The notes below the pieces were generated by a model that did no database searches, had not been told where the DNA came from, and was given only the letters and a program-made list of their open reading frames with translations. From Xanthomonas melonis (GTDB lineage: Bacteria; Pseudomonadota; Gammaproteobacteria; Xanthomonadales; Xanthomonadaceae): DNA of 64,000 bases. Made by a program: the position numbers and the translations under genes. Where the stretch lies: contig NZ_JAJGQH010000001.1 in the NCBI RefSeq assembly GCF_020783655.1, positions 354,559 to 418,558 of the forward strand, read 5' to 3'. How positions within the stretch are numbered: position 1 is the first letter of the stretch; each line of letters opens with the position of its first letter. Positions 24,351 through 32,975 of this stretch are shown here, piece by piece.

Positions 24351-25568
24351 TTATTGTGCCAACCGGAAGGCGGTGAGGTCGCCGTCGGTGTTTTGTACCA
24401 GCAGAATGCCATCCACGACCACCGGCTGCGCCAGCAGCGTGTCGCGTCCAGCGCGAGCGCGCGCGGCCAGTGCACCGTCACTGAGCTTCAGCCAGTGCAG
24501 GTACCCCTTGTAATCGCCGACCACGGCATAGTCGCCCTGGATGGCCACGCCGGTCAGCGAGCGACGGGCCAGCGCAGCCTGCGACCACATGGCCGCACCG
24601 CTGGCCTTGTCCAGGCCCCAGACGGTGCCGGCATTGTCGGCCACCACCACGTTGCCGGACGACACGCCCGGGCCACCGGGACCGCCATGGTCGCGGCTCC
24701 ACAACGGGCGTCCGCTCGGGCCTTCCAGCGCAAGGGTTTCGTTCTTGAAGCTGGTCGCGTACAGGGTGGTGCCATCCAGCACCGGCGCGCCGTCCACATC
24801 GGACATGCGCTCCAGCTCGGTACGGCCTTCCGGCACGCCGATGGCCTGGTCCCACAGCGGTCGACCATCCTGCAGGGCGAGCGCGCTCAGGGTGCCGCTG
24901 TCGTTGCCGACGAACACCACACCCGGGCCGGTCACGATCGGCGCATTGCCGCGCACCGACAGGGTCGGGCCTTCCTCGGCATGGAACCAGCGGCGTTCGC
25001 CGGTGGCCGCATCGAATGCGGTCACGCGGCCGTCGTTACTGCGTACCAGCACCAGGTTCTGCGCGATCGCCGGCGCGGCGATCACCTCGTTCGGTACCTT
25101 GGCGCGCCACTTCTCGGTGCCATCGGCCTGGTTCAAGGCGATCACGTCGCCGGACAGGCTGCCGATCACCACCAGGCCTTCGCCCACACCGGGGCCGCCG
25201 GACAGGCGTTGCTTGAACTTGCGATCGTTACGCTCTTCCTTCTTGGGCGCGTATTCCCACACACGCTTGCCGGTCTGCAGGTCCAGCGCCTGCACCCCGC
25301 CGCTGATCGCCGCCGCATACACCTTGCCATCGGCCACCGCCGGGCGCTGACGCACACCGATGCGCCCCTCGCCCTTGCCCACGCCGGTGGACCAGAGCTT
25401 GTCGACCTTGACCGATGGCTCGAAATCCACCAATTCCGCAGGTTCCTGCGCCTTCTTGGCCGCCGCATCCTTCCCGGCGAACCAGCCCTTGACGGTGCTG
25501 CAGCCAGCCAACGACACGCCCATCAGGGCAAGCAACGCCACGCGCTTGTACATATCGACCTGCTTCAT
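24351..25568 (-). CDS. bamB: Outer membrane assembly lipoprotein BamB
   Basis: A 405-residue lipoprotein of the BAM complex, which folds outer-membrane beta-barrel proteins. It has a type II signal with lipobox LAGC (Cys23), then an eight-bladed PQQ-type beta-propeller whose repeats are visible as [36 protein letters not shown] and [11 protein letters not shown]. The ATG at 25568 has GGAG eight bases upstream and overlaps the end of the upstream yfgM-like gene. An internal ATG at 25553 (MYKRVALL) would make a more typical signal peptide and is an alternative. Confidence 0.95.
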   Translation of the reverse strand: MKQVDMYKRVALLALMGVSLAGCSTVKGWFAGKDAAAKKAQEPAELVDFEPSVKVDKLWSTGVGKGEGRIGVRQRPAVADGKVYAAAISGGVQALDLQTGKRVWEYAPKKEERNDRKFKQRLSGGPGVGEGLVVIGSLSGDVIALNQADGTEKWRAKVPNEVIAAPAIAQNLVLVRSNDGRVTAFDAATGERRWFHAEEGPTLSVRGNAPIVTGPGVVFVGNDSGTLSALALQDGRPLWDQAIGVPEGRTELERMSDVDGAPVLDGTTLYATSFKNETLALEGPSGRPLWSRDHGGPGGPGVSSGNVVVADNAGTVWGLDKASGAAMWSQAALARRSLTGVAIQGDYAVVGDYKGYLHWLKLSDGALAARARAGRDTLLAQPVVVDGILLVQNTDGDLTAFRLAQ

Positions 25569-26206
25569 CACATCTGCTCCGCCGGATCGGGCACCTTGCC
25601 GCCCACATCCATCAACTTGGTTTCCAGCAGCCGGCGCTGCGGCGACGCCACGTCTACCGTAGTCAGCGCCTTGGCATACAGCGCACGCGCCTGGTCGGGC
25701 TTGCCCTGTACCACCAGCGCATCGGCGCGGATTTCCAGACTCGCATGATCCTGGCTCTCGGCCAGCAGCTTGATCGCATCTTCCGGCTTGCCGCTTTCGA
25801 TCAGTACGCGCGCCAGACGCTGCTGCACGATCTGCTTGAGTTCGCCTTCGGCCGGCACCTCACGCAGGGTCTTGATCGCTTCGGCGTTCTTGCCGGCGTC
25901 CACCTGGGCCTTGGCCAGCCGCAACGCTGCGAGCTCGGCGTAGATGCCACCCTTGCCATCGTCCAGCGCCACGATGTCCTTGGCGGCCTTGTCCAGATCC
26001 TTGGCCTGGATCGACTTCACCACCGCCTCGTAGCGCGCGTTGGCCTCGACCAACTCGGTATTGGCGCGCTTCTGCCACCACTGCCAGCCCAGGATCAGTG
26101 CCAAACCGAGCAGCACACCGCCCATCAGCCCAGCGCCATTCTTTCTCAACCAGGAACGAACGCGTTCGCCTTGTTCGTGTTCGTCCAGCAGATCGTCGAT
26201 CGCCAT
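25568..26206 (-). CDS. yfgM: YfgM-family periplasmic TPR protein
   Basis: A 212-residue protein with a cytoplasmic N-terminus (DDLLDEHEQGERVRSWLRKN), one transmembrane segment (GLMGGVLLGLALILGWQWW) and a periplasmic TPR-like domain. This matches YfgM (TPR_21), an ancillary factor of the SecYEG translocon that works with PpiD to hand clients to periplasmic chaperones. Its place directly before bamB, with a 1-nt overlap, matches the enterobacterial order. Start ATG at 26206. Confidence 0.92.
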   Translation of the reverse strand: MAIDDLLDEHEQGERVRSWLRKNGAGLMGGVLLGLALILGWQWWQKRANTELVEANARYEAVVKSIQAKDLDKAAKDIVALDDGKGGIYAELAALRLAKAQVDAGKNAEAIKTLREVPAEGELKQIVQQRLARVLIESGKPEDAIKLLAESQDHASLEIRADALVVQGKPDQARALYAKALTTVDVASPQRRLLETKLMDVGGKVPDPAEQM

Positions 26207-26277
26207 GCGTACTCTCGCTCCGTCATCCCGAAGGCGCGGAACATCAAAAGGGAAAAATGAAAAACCGCAGTCCGCTT

Positions 26278-27135
26278 CTACTCGGAAGCAGGCACCACGG
26301 AGCCGTCGGAGGATACCGCAAAACGTGCCACGTTCGCGCGCTGGAACGGTTTGACGTCGACGATACTGCCGCCTTGCTGAACCTGTACCGCCGACGCGTT
26401 ACCCAGCACGATACGACCGACCTGGCCCGGCGCATAGCTGCGTCGCTCGCCGGCACGGATCAAGGCTTTCTCGACCGGGCTGCCATCGGGCGCCAGGATC
26501 TGCACCCAGCTATCGCCCTCGAAACTGAGCGACAGGCTGCCGGCCTGCGCAGCCGCCGGCGCCTGTTCGGCCGCCGGGGTGGTGCGCGGTACCGGCGTCA
26601 TCGAGGCGATATAAGGCGCCGCCGGCTCACGTGGCGCGGCCGCAGGCCGGGCTGACGCATCGGGCTTCGAAGTGGTCCTGGCCGCCTCGGGCATGCTGTC
26701 CAGCGACACCGTACTCGGCGCCTGGCCATCCAGATGCGAGCGCGTGGCATACCACACCGGCACCGCGAACACCCCGGTGATGACCACGTACATCGCCTTG
26801 CGCGCGGTGCTTTCGACGAGCCGGCGCGCGCGCGGGGTATGGGTATGGCTGACCAGCTTCACCGGTTCGACCGGCGCGATGGTCGCCTGCCGCAACAACG
26901 GCTCCAGATCCACGTGCAGCAGGCGCGCATAGCTGCGCAACTGCCCGCGCACGAAAACCGGCGCGCCCAGGCGCTGCCAGTCTTCCTGTTCCAGCGAGCG
27001 CACCACGTGCGCCGGCATGCGCAGCTTGCCCGCGACATCGTCCAGGCTCAGACCGGCCGCTTCGCGCGCATCGCGCAAATGCTGTCCGCAGCCCTTCTCC
27101 TGCTCGAAAGGGTTCGGATTGGAATCACTGATCAC
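26278..27135 (-). CDS. rodZ: RodZ-like cytoskeletal membrane protein
   Basis: A 285-residue protein. Residues 15-80 form a Cro/C1-type helix-turn-helix (LRDAREAAGLSLDDVAGKL, HVVRSLEQEDW), followed by a linker, a transmembrane helix near 113-130 (AMYVVITGVFAVPVWY), a Pro/Ala-rich periplasmic linker and a C-terminal DUF4115 beta domain (LSLSFEGDSWVQI). RodZ links MreB filaments to the elongation machinery. The GTG at 27135 overlaps the stop of the upstream pilF gene as GTGA. Its position between pilF and yfgM matches the general proteobacterial cluster, though ispG and hisS, often in between, are absent. Confidence 0.93.
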   Translation of the reverse strand: MISDSNPNPFEQEKGCGQHLRDAREAAGLSLDDVAGKLRMPAHVVRSLEQEDWQRLGAPVFVRGQLRSYARLLHVDLEPLLRQATIAPVEPVKLVSHTHTPRARRLVESTARKAMYVVITGVFAVPVWYATRSHLDGQAPSTVSLDSMPEAARTTSKPDASARPAAAPREPAAPYIASMTPVPRTTPAAEQAPAAAQAGSLSLSFEGDSWVQILAPDGSPVEKALIRAGERRSYAPGQVGRIVLGNASAVQVQQGGSIVDVKPFQRANVARFAVSSDGSVVPASE

Positions 27136-27944
27136 AATGCATTGGCCCCGGGGTTAGCGGTCGCTGCGTCAGGAAATTCCTTGACCAACCGCTGTTGGTA
27201 ACGGCTGGCAGCAACCTTGTCGCCCAGCCCTTGCTCAATCTGAATGGCGAGTTGTAACACGGATGCCGTTGCCGGTGCAGCCGCCAGCCTGCGCTCGACG
27301 AAGGCGCGTGCTTCGAAAAAATTGCGTCGCCCCGCTTCCAGGCGCGCCATCGACTCGAGTGCGTAGGGGTTGCTCGGATCGATGTCCAGGGCCTTGCGCA
27401 GATCGCCGATCGCGCGCTCGGTCTGGCCTGCCTTCAACGCGCAACCGCCGGCATTTCCGAGCGCAGACGCCGGTGACGCATAGGACCTGTCGGCCAATGC
27501 GCGATCGAACCAGGTCAGCGATTCGGCAGGCGAACCGTTGGCGCATAACCAGGCACCGTAGTTATTGAGAACGTCACCGCGCTGGGGAGCCAATTCCGCA
27601 GCCCTTCGATAAGAAGCGCCAGCGCCAGCCACATCTCCCCTGCCGCCCTGGATCAGGGCCAACATGCCGAGGGCGTCCACCGACTGCGGATCTTTCTTCA
27701 GCGCTGCCCGAAGCTGCTCTTCAGCGCCGGCGTAATCACCTGTCTGCATCCGATTGCTGGCAAGGCCCAACTTTTCCTGCACGGCAATCCGGTTCTTTGT
27801 GGCCTTGCCATCGCGAAACGAATACACCGGCGCCGCTTCCTCGATGCTTTTGGCCGAGCCGGCCTTCGCATTGCGCCCACCGCAGCCGACCGCGCCCAGC
27901 GCGATCGCCACGGCTGCCATTACCGCAAGTTCACGCTGCCGCAT
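27132..27944 (-). CDS. pilF: Type IV pilus biogenesis lipoprotein PilF/PilW
   Basis: A 270-residue lipoprotein with signal and lipobox GAVGC (Cys21), followed by several TPRs: [49 protein letters not shown] and [17 protein letters not shown]. PilF/PilW helps assemble the PilQ secretin at the outer membrane. The ATG at 27944 overlaps the end of rlmN by 14 nt, the common rlmN-pilF arrangement. It overlaps the rodZ start by 4 nt. Confidence 0.92.
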   Translation of the reverse strand: MRQRELAVMAAVAIALGAVGCGGRNAKAGSAKSIEEAAPVYSFRDGKATKNRIAVQEKLGLASNRMQTGDYAGAEEQLRAALKKDPQSVDALGMLALIQGGRGDVAGAGASYRRAAELAPQRGDVLNNYGAWLCANGSPAESLTWFDRALADRSYASPASALGNAGGCALKAGQTERAIGDLRKALDIDPSNPYALESMARLEAGRRNFFEARAFVERRLAAAPATASVLQLAIQIEQGLGDKVAASRYQQRLVKEFPDAATANPGANAL

Positions 27945-29136
27945 CTCGATCGGCCTGCCCTTCCAATGTGCGGCGGAACTCCGCCTGACGACGGGTGCGG
28001 TCCATGACCTGCCCCTTGAGCTGCCCGCATGCCGCATCGATGTCGTCACCGCGGGTACGGCGCACCATCGTCAGCACCTGCGCATCGAGCAGGATCTTCT
28101 GGAATGCACGGATCTCGGTCTCGCCGGAGCGCTCGTAACGCGTACCGGGGAACGGATTGAACGGAATCAGATTCACCTTGCCGGCGTCCTTGGACTGCAC
28201 GGCATTGTCGAACTGCCGCATCAACCTGGCCAACTGGCGAGCATGCTCCGGCTGATCGTTGATGCCCTTCATCAAGGTGTATTCGAAAGTGACCGAGTCG
28301 CGCTTCTTGCTGCCGCGCAGATAGCGCGCGCACGATTCCATCAACTCGGCGATCGGGTACTTCTTGTTCAACGGCACCAGGCTCTCGCGCAAGGTGTCGT
28401 TGGCAGCGTGCAGGGACACCGCGAGCGAGACATCGCTTTCGGTGGAGAGCCGGTCGATCATCGGCACCAGGCCGGAGGTCGACAGCGTCACCCGCTTGCT
28501 GGCCAGGCCATAGCCCAGATCGTCGCGCATCACGCTCATCGCGCGCACGACGTTGTCGAAATTCATCAGCGGCTCGCCCATGCCCATCATCACCACATTG
28601 GTGAGACGGCGCTGCTGGTGCGGCACGTTGCCCAGGTGCCGCGCCGCCACCCACACCTGCCCGATGATCTCGGCCGTGGTCAGATTGCGGTTGAAGCCCT
28701 GGGTGGCAGTGGAACAGAACGTACAGTTCAGGCCGCAGCCGACCTGGGACGACACGCACAAGGTGCCGCGGCCCTTGTCGGGGATATAGACAGTCTCGAT
28801 GGCGTTCTTGCCGTCGGTGCCCATGGCCAGCAGCCACTTGTGGGTGCCATCGGCGGACGGCTTGTCGAACACGACGTTCGGGACCAGCACCTCGGCATGC
28901 TGGTGCAGCTTGGCACGCAGCGCCTTGCCGAGGTCGGTCATCTGGTCGAAATCGGTGACGTAGCGGTGGTGGATCCACTTCATCACCTGATGGGCACGGT
29001 AACGCGCTTCGCCAAGCGTCTCGGCGAAGAAGCGCTCCAGTCCCTCGCGATCGAGGTCGAGCAGGTTCTGCTTGCGCACCGGCGCTGCGGGAACAGGAAC
29101 ATCCTGCAGCACGGAGGGGATCACGACCTCATTCAC
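27931..29136 (-). CDS. rlmN: 23S rRNA/tRNA adenine-C2 methyltransferase RlmN
   Basis: A 401-residue radical-SAM enzyme that methylates C2 of A2503 in 23S rRNA and A37 of some tRNAs. The CxxxCxxC cluster motif is at C134, C138 and C141 ([12 protein letters not shown]). The C-terminal methyl-carrier cysteine is in [16 protein letters not shown] and [13 protein letters not shown] are also typical. The only suitable start is a GTG at 29136, giving the usual family length. It is the second gene of the ndk-to-der cluster, 18 bp after ndk. Confidence 0.96.
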   Translation of the reverse strand: MNEVVIPSVLQDVPVPAAPVRKQNLLDLDREGLERFFAETLGEARYRAHQVMKWIHHRYVTDFDQMTDLGKALRAKLHQHAEVLVPNVVFDKPSADGTHKWLLAMGTDGKNAIETVYIPDKGRGTLCVSSQVGCGLNCTFCSTATQGFNRNLTTAEIIGQVWVAARHLGNVPHQQRRLTNVVMMGMGEPLMNFDNVVRAMSVMRDDLGYGLASKRVTLSTSGLVPMIDRLSTESDVSLAVSLHAANDTLRESLVPLNKKYPIAELMESCARYLRGSKKRDSVTFEYTLMKGINDQPEHARQLARLMRQFDNAVQSKDAGKVNLIPFNPFPGTRYERSGETEIRAFQKILLDAQVLTMVRRTRGDDIDAACGQLKGQVMDRTRRQAEFRRTLEGQADRDAAA

Positions 29137-29154
29137 GATTCGACTCTCTCGGCC

Positions 29155-29580
29155 TCAGCGCGAGACCACTTCGGTGGCGGCAAAGAAGTACGCGACTTCG
29201 TTGGCTGCGTTCTCGACCGAATCCGAGCCGTGGGCGGCATTGGCATCGATCGAATCGGCGAAATCGGCACGGATGGTGCCCGGCGCGGCGTCCTTCGGAT
29301 TGGTGGCACCCAGCAGATCGCGGTGCGCGGCAACGGCGTTCTCGCCTTCCAGCGCCTGGATCATCACCGGGCCGGAGATCATGAACTCGACCAGCGCGTT
29401 GAAGAACGGACGCTCGCGGTGCACGGCATAGAAGCCCTCGGCCTCACGGCGCGACAGCTGCTTGTACTTGGCGGCCACGACCTTCAGGCCGGCCTTCTCG
29501 AAGCGGCTGTAGATTTCGCCGATCACGTTCTTGGCGACCGCGTCGGGCTTGATGATGGACAGGGTGCGCTCCAGCGCCAT
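29155..29580 (-). CDS. ndk: Nucleoside diphosphate kinase
   Basis: A 141-residue enzyme that equilibrates nucleoside di- and triphosphates with ATP. Hallmarks are [18 protein letters not shown], the substrate-loop residues and the phospho-histidine in NAAHGSDS. Length matches the family exactly. The ATG at 29580 has GGAG 9 nt upstream. The leader is unusual: a hairpin at 29599-29616 and an intrinsic terminator at 29628-29652 lie upstream in the sense direction. First gene of the ndk-rlmN-pilF-rodZ-yfgM-bamB-der cluster. Confidence 0.97.
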   Translation of the reverse strand: MALERTLSIIKPDAVAKNVIGEIYSRFEKAGLKVVAAKYKQLSRREAEGFYAVHRERPFFNALVEFMISGPVMIQALEGENAVAAHRDLLGATNPKDAAPGTIRADFADSIDANAAHGSDSVENAANEVAYFFAATEVVSR

Positions 29581-29598
29581 GGGAAGTTCTCCGTTGGG

Positions 29599-29616
29599 CG
29601 GGCCACTGAAGGCCCG
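29599..29616 (-). promoter_or_regulatory. Hairpin in the ndk leader
   Basis: A perfect 6-bp GC stem (CGGGCC pairing with GGCCCG) with a 6-nt loop lies in the 5' untranslated region just upstream of the ndk ribosome binding site. No function is known. It sits downstream of the orphan terminator, so it would be the first structure on any read-through transcript. Confidence 0.4.
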
Positions 29617-29627
29617 AGGTTATCATG

Positions 29628-29652
29628 AAAAAAACCCGCGTCAAAACGCGGG
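29628..29652 (-). terminator. Intrinsic terminator upstream of ndk, sense orientation
   Basis: On the minus strand a perfect 7-bp stem (CCCGCGT pairing with ACGCGGG) with a 4-nt loop is followed by seven T residues. It points toward ndk and ends 47 nt before its start. There is no minus-strand gene upstream, because the next gene is the divergent psrA-like regulator. It must therefore end a short leader transcript or an unannotated small RNA. Confidence 0.75.
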
Positions 29653-29762
29653 CTTAGGCTTCTTTGCGATGGTCAATTCTATCTGGTTGCCGATCCGTTT
29701 GCACACCGCCCCCTGAATCGTGCTGCGGCGCCGCATGACCTGGCTGTGATAGACCCCGTAGA

Positions 29763-29784
29763 CTCAAACAATCGTTTGATTGAG
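29763..29784. promoter_or_regulatory. PsrA/FadR-type operator
   Basis: A 22-bp near-palindrome lies 15 bp before the TetR start codon, with core CAAACAATCGTTTG. It matches the PsrA motif, (G/C)AAAC followed by 2-4 bases and GTTT(G/C). The whole element is symmetric outside the core too (CTCAA...TTGAG). It probably mediates autoregulation and control of the fad genes downstream. Confidence 0.8.
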
Positions 29785-29798
29785 CGCTTTCCGGACGC

Positions 29799-30431
29799 AT
29801 GCCCAAGCCAGCCCACTTTTCCACCAAGGACCGCATTCTCGGTGCGGCCGAGGAGCTGTTCGCCCAGCACGGATTTGCCGGCACCTCGCTGCGCCAGCTC
29901 ACCACCCAGGCCGACGTCAACATCGCCGCGGTGAACTACCACTTCGGCTCCAAGGAGAATCTGGTCAACGAGGTGTTCCGGCGGCGCATGGACGAGATGA
30001 CCGCCGCGCGGCTGCAGCAGCTGGAAGCGGCCAGGAAATCGCAGCCCGGTGAACTCACCGCGGTGCTGGCGGCATTTGTCGAGCCGGCCCTGGCGATGGC
30101 CCAGGACCGCCAGAACGGGGGCGCCTTCGTGCGCGTGATCGCCCGCGCCTACGCCGAGAAGAACGACAACCTGCGCAAGTTCCTGTCCGACCACTACGGC
30201 CACGTGCTGCGCGAGTTCGGCAAGGCCATCGCCGCCTGCGTGCCGGGCCTGAGCAAGGAAGAGCTGTATTGGCGGCTGGACTTCCTGGCCGGCGCACTGA
30301 CCTACGCCATGGCCGACTTCGGCCTGATCAAGCGTCCGCCCGGCGTCAGCGAGGCCGACCATCGTGCGCGTGCGGCGCGCGAACTCATTCGTTTCGCGGA
30401 GCCCGGCTTCCGCGTTCATTCCACACCGTAA
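29799..30431 (+). CDS. psrA: PsrA-like TetR-family regulator of fatty acid degradation
   Basis: A 210-residue TetR repressor. The N-terminal helix-turn-helix block (RILGAAEELFAQHGFAGTSLRQLT, then VNYHFGSKENLV) closely follows PsrA of Pseudomonas. The C-terminus has the PsrA-like WRLDFLAGALTYAMADFG. PsrA proteins are released from DNA by long-chain fatty acids or acyl-CoA and derepress beta-oxidation genes. Here the next genes are fadN and fadA on the same strand, 25 bp away, and a matching operator lies directly upstream. The symbol is assigned from similarity and context. Start ATG at 29799. Confidence 0.82.
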   Translation: MPKPAHFSTKDRILGAAEELFAQHGFAGTSLRQLTTQADVNIAAVNYHFGSKENLVNEVFRRRMDEMTAARLQQLEAARKSQPGELTAVLAAFVEPALAMAQDRQNGGAFVRVIARAYAEKNDNLRKFLSDHYGHVLREFGKAIAACVPGLSKEELYWRLDFLAGALTYAMADFGLIKRPPGVSEADHRARAARELIRFAEPGFRVHSTP

Positions 30432-30456
30432 ACGTTCCACCAAGAGGCCAATCGCT

Positions 30457-32829
30457 ATGTCCAATCCGTTGCTAGTCCGTCGCGCCGCCGTGCTCGGTGC
30501 CGGCGTCATGGGCGCGCAGATCGCCGCGCACCTCACCAATGCCGGTGTCGACACCGTCCTGTTCGACCTGCCTGCCAAGGACGGCCCGGCCGACGGCATC
30601 GTGCTCAAGGCCATCGCCAACCTGGGCAAGCTCAGCCCTGCCCCGCTGGCCAGCAAGGCGCTGGCCGAGGCGATCACGCCCGCCAACTACGAGAGCGGTC
30701 TGGAACAGCTGCGCGACTGCGACCTGATCATCGAGGCGATCGCCGAGCGGATGGACTGGAAGCAGGACCTCTACAAGAAGATTGCCCCGTTCGTGTCCGA
30801 GCATGCGGTACTGGCCTCCAACACCTCGGGCCTGGGCATCAACAAGCTCTCCGACGTGCTGCCCGAGCAGTTGCGCCACCGTTTTTGCGGCGTGCACTTC
30901 TTCAACCCACCGCGCTACATGCACCTGGCCGAGCTGATTCCGGCCAAGGGCACCGACAAGGCCGTGCTGGAAGGGCTGGAAGCGTTCCTGGTGACCACGC
31001 TCGGCAAGGGCGTGGTGTATGCGAAGGACACTCCGAACTTCATCGGCAACCGTATCGGCGTGTTCTCGATCCTGTCGACCATCCACCACACGCAGGAGTT
31101 CGGGCTCGGCTTCGATGAAGTGGACGGCCTGACCGGCCCGTTGGTAGGCCGCCCGAAGTCGGCGACCTACCGTACCTCCGACGTGGTCGGCCTGGACACC
31201 ATGGCGCATGTCATCAAGACCATGGGCGACACCCTGCCCGACGACCCGTGGCATCAGTATTTCAAGGCGCCGAAGTGGCTGGACGCATTGATCGCCAAGG
31301 GCGCGCTGGGCCAGAAGGTCGGCGCCGGCATCTTCCGCAAGGTCGGCAAGGACATCGTGGTGCTGGATCTGGAGAAGCAGGACTACCGTCCGGCTGACCG
31401 GGCGGCTGCGCCGGAAGTGGTCGAGATCCTCAAGATCAAGAATCCGGCCGAGAAGTTCGCCAAGCTGCGCGAGAGCCAGCACCCGCAGGCGCAGTTCCTC
31501 TGGGCCACGTTCCGCGATCTGTTCCACTACAGCGCCTACCACCTGGCCGATATCGCCGAGACCGCGCGCGACGTGGACCTGGCGATTCGCTGGGGCTACG
31601 GCTGGTCGCTCGGCCCGTTCGAGACCTGGCAGGCCGCCGGCTGGAAGCAGGTGGCGCAGTGGATCGCCGAAGACATCTCCAACGGCAAGAGCATGAGCAG
31701 CGCGCCGCTGCCGAACTGGGTGTTCGATGGCCGCGACGGCGTGCATGGCGCAGAAGGGTCGTACAGCCCGGCGCGTGATGCCAAGCTGCCGCGCTCGGCA
31801 TTGCCGGTGTACAAGCGCCAGCGCTTTCCGGACCCGCTGCTCGGCGAGAAGTTCTCGCTGGGCGAAACCGTGTTCGAGAACGACGGCGTGCGCATGTGGC
31901 ATGACGGCGACGACGTCGCGGTGGTCAGCTTCAAGACCAAGATGAACACCGTTTCCGACCATGTGCTCGACGGCTTGCAGGAAGTGGTCGGCCGCGCCGA
32001 GAAGGACTTCGCCGGCCTGGTGATCTGGCAGCAGAAGGAACCCTTCTCCGCCGGCGCCGATCTGGCCGGCGCGCTGGGCCTGCTGCAGGCCGGCAAGGTC
32101 GATGCGTTCGAGGCGCTGGTGGCCAACTTCCAGGCCACCAGCCAGCGCATCAAGTATTCGCAGGTGCCGGTGATCTCTGCCGTGCGCGGCCTGGCGCTGG
32201 GCGGCGGTTGCGAGTTCCAGATGCACAGCGCCAAGACCGTGGCCTCGCTGGAAAGCTACATCGGCCTGGTCGAAGCCGGGGTCGGCCTGCTGCCGGCCGG
32301 CGGCGGCCTGAAGGAGATCGCGGTGCGCGCCTCGGTCGCTGCGGGCCCGGGCGGCGACGTGTTCGCCGAACTGAAGAAGACCTTCGAGACCGTGGCGATG
32401 GCCAAGGTCTCCAACTCGGCCGTCAACGCCAAGGAACTGGGCCTGCTGCGCGCCACCGACAAGGTGGTGTTCAACAGCTACGAGAGCCTGCACATCGCCA
32501 AGGCCGAGGCGCGCGCACTGGCCGAGGGCGGCTACCGTGCCCCGCTGCCGGCACGCCGCATCCAGGTGGCCGGCGACGTCGGCATCGCCACCTTCAAGAT
32601 GCTGCTGGTCAACATGCTGGAAGGCCGCTTCATCAGCGAGTACGACTACGAGATCGCCAGCCGTATCGCCACGGTGGTCTGCGGTGGCGAAGTCGATCGC
32701 GGCGCACTGGTGGACGAAGAGTGGCTGCTCAAGCTCGAGCGCAAGCACTTCGTCGAGCTGGCCCAGCAGGAAAAGACCCAGGCGCGCATCGGGCACATGC
32801 TCAAGACCGGCAAGCCACTCAGGAATTGA
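30457..32829 (+). CDS. fadN: 3-hydroxyacyl-CoA dehydrogenase / enoyl-CoA hydratase
   Basis: A 790-residue bifunctional beta-oxidation enzyme. Residues 1-310 are the NAD-binding 3-hydroxyacyl-CoA dehydrogenase (AVLGAGVMGAQIA, EAIAERMDWKQDLY, SNTSGLGI, GVHFFNPPRYMHL). A second dehydrogenase C-terminal domain follows, and the crotonase part lies near 500-640 (FSAGADLAGALG, SAVRGLALGGGCEFQMH). The dehydrogenase is N-terminal, as in Bacillus FadN, which is the reverse of E. coli FadB. It is cotranscribed with the regulator upstream (25-bp gap) and with fadA (146 bp away, across a repeat). ATG at 30457. Confidence 0.93.
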   Translation: MSNPLLVRRAAVLGAGVMGAQIAAHLTNAGVDTVLFDLPAKDGPADGIVLKAIANLGKLSPAPLASKALAEAITPANYESGLEQLRDCDLIIEAIAERMDWKQDLYKKIAPFVSEHAVLASNTSGLGINKLSDVLPEQLRHRFCGVHFFNPPRYMHLAELIPAKGTDKAVLEGLEAFLVTTLGKGVVYAKDTPNFIGNRIGVFSILSTIHHTQEFGLGFDEVDGLTGPLVGRPKSATYRTSDVVGLDTMAHVIKTMGDTLPDDPWHQYFKAPKWLDALIAKGALGQKVGAGIFRKVGKDIVVLDLEKQDYRPADRAAAPEVVEILKIKNPAEKFAKLRESQHPQAQFLWATFRDLFHYSAYHLADIAETARDVDLAIRWGYGWSLGPFETWQAAGWKQVAQWIAEDISNGKSMSSAPLPNWVFDGRDGVHGAEGSYSPARDAKLPRSALPVYKRQRFPDPLLGEKFSLGETVFENDGVRMWHDGDDVAVVSFKTKMNTVSDHVLDGLQEVVGRAEKDFAGLVIWQQKEPFSAGADLAGALGLLQAGKVDAFEALVANFQATSQRIKYSQVPVISAVRGLALGGGCEFQMHSAKTVASLESYIGLVEAGVGLLPAGGGLKEIAVRASVAAGPGGDVFAELKKTFETVAMAKVSNSAVNAKELGLLRATDKVVFNSYESLHIAKAEARALAEGGYRAPLPARRIQVAGDVGIATFKMLLVNMLEGRFISEYDYEIASRIATVVCGGEVDRGALVDEEWLLKLERKHFVELAQQEKTQARIGHMLKTGKPLRN

Positions 32830-32835
32830 TTGAAG

Positions 32836-32941
32836 CCGGGACCCGGGACTCGGGACCCGGGACCCGGAAAGGCAAGAGCCGCTACTGGGCGCTTTTGACC
32901 TTCCGGGTCCCGGGTCCCGGGCCCCGGGCCCCGGGCCCCGA
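32836..32941. repeat. GGGACCC-type inverted repeat between fadN and fadA
   Basis: About 106 bp of short units. GGGACTC or GGGACCC is repeated on the left side, and CCGGGTCCCGGGTCCC then three GGGCCCC units follow on the right side. The two halves are complementary and could form a long GC-rich hairpin around a central region with the sequence AAAGGCAAGAGCC. It sits inside the fad operon and may modulate read-through or mRNA stability. Confidence 0.8.
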
Positions 32942-32975
32942 ACAAGCACTCTCCCAGCCATTCGAGACCCATCCC

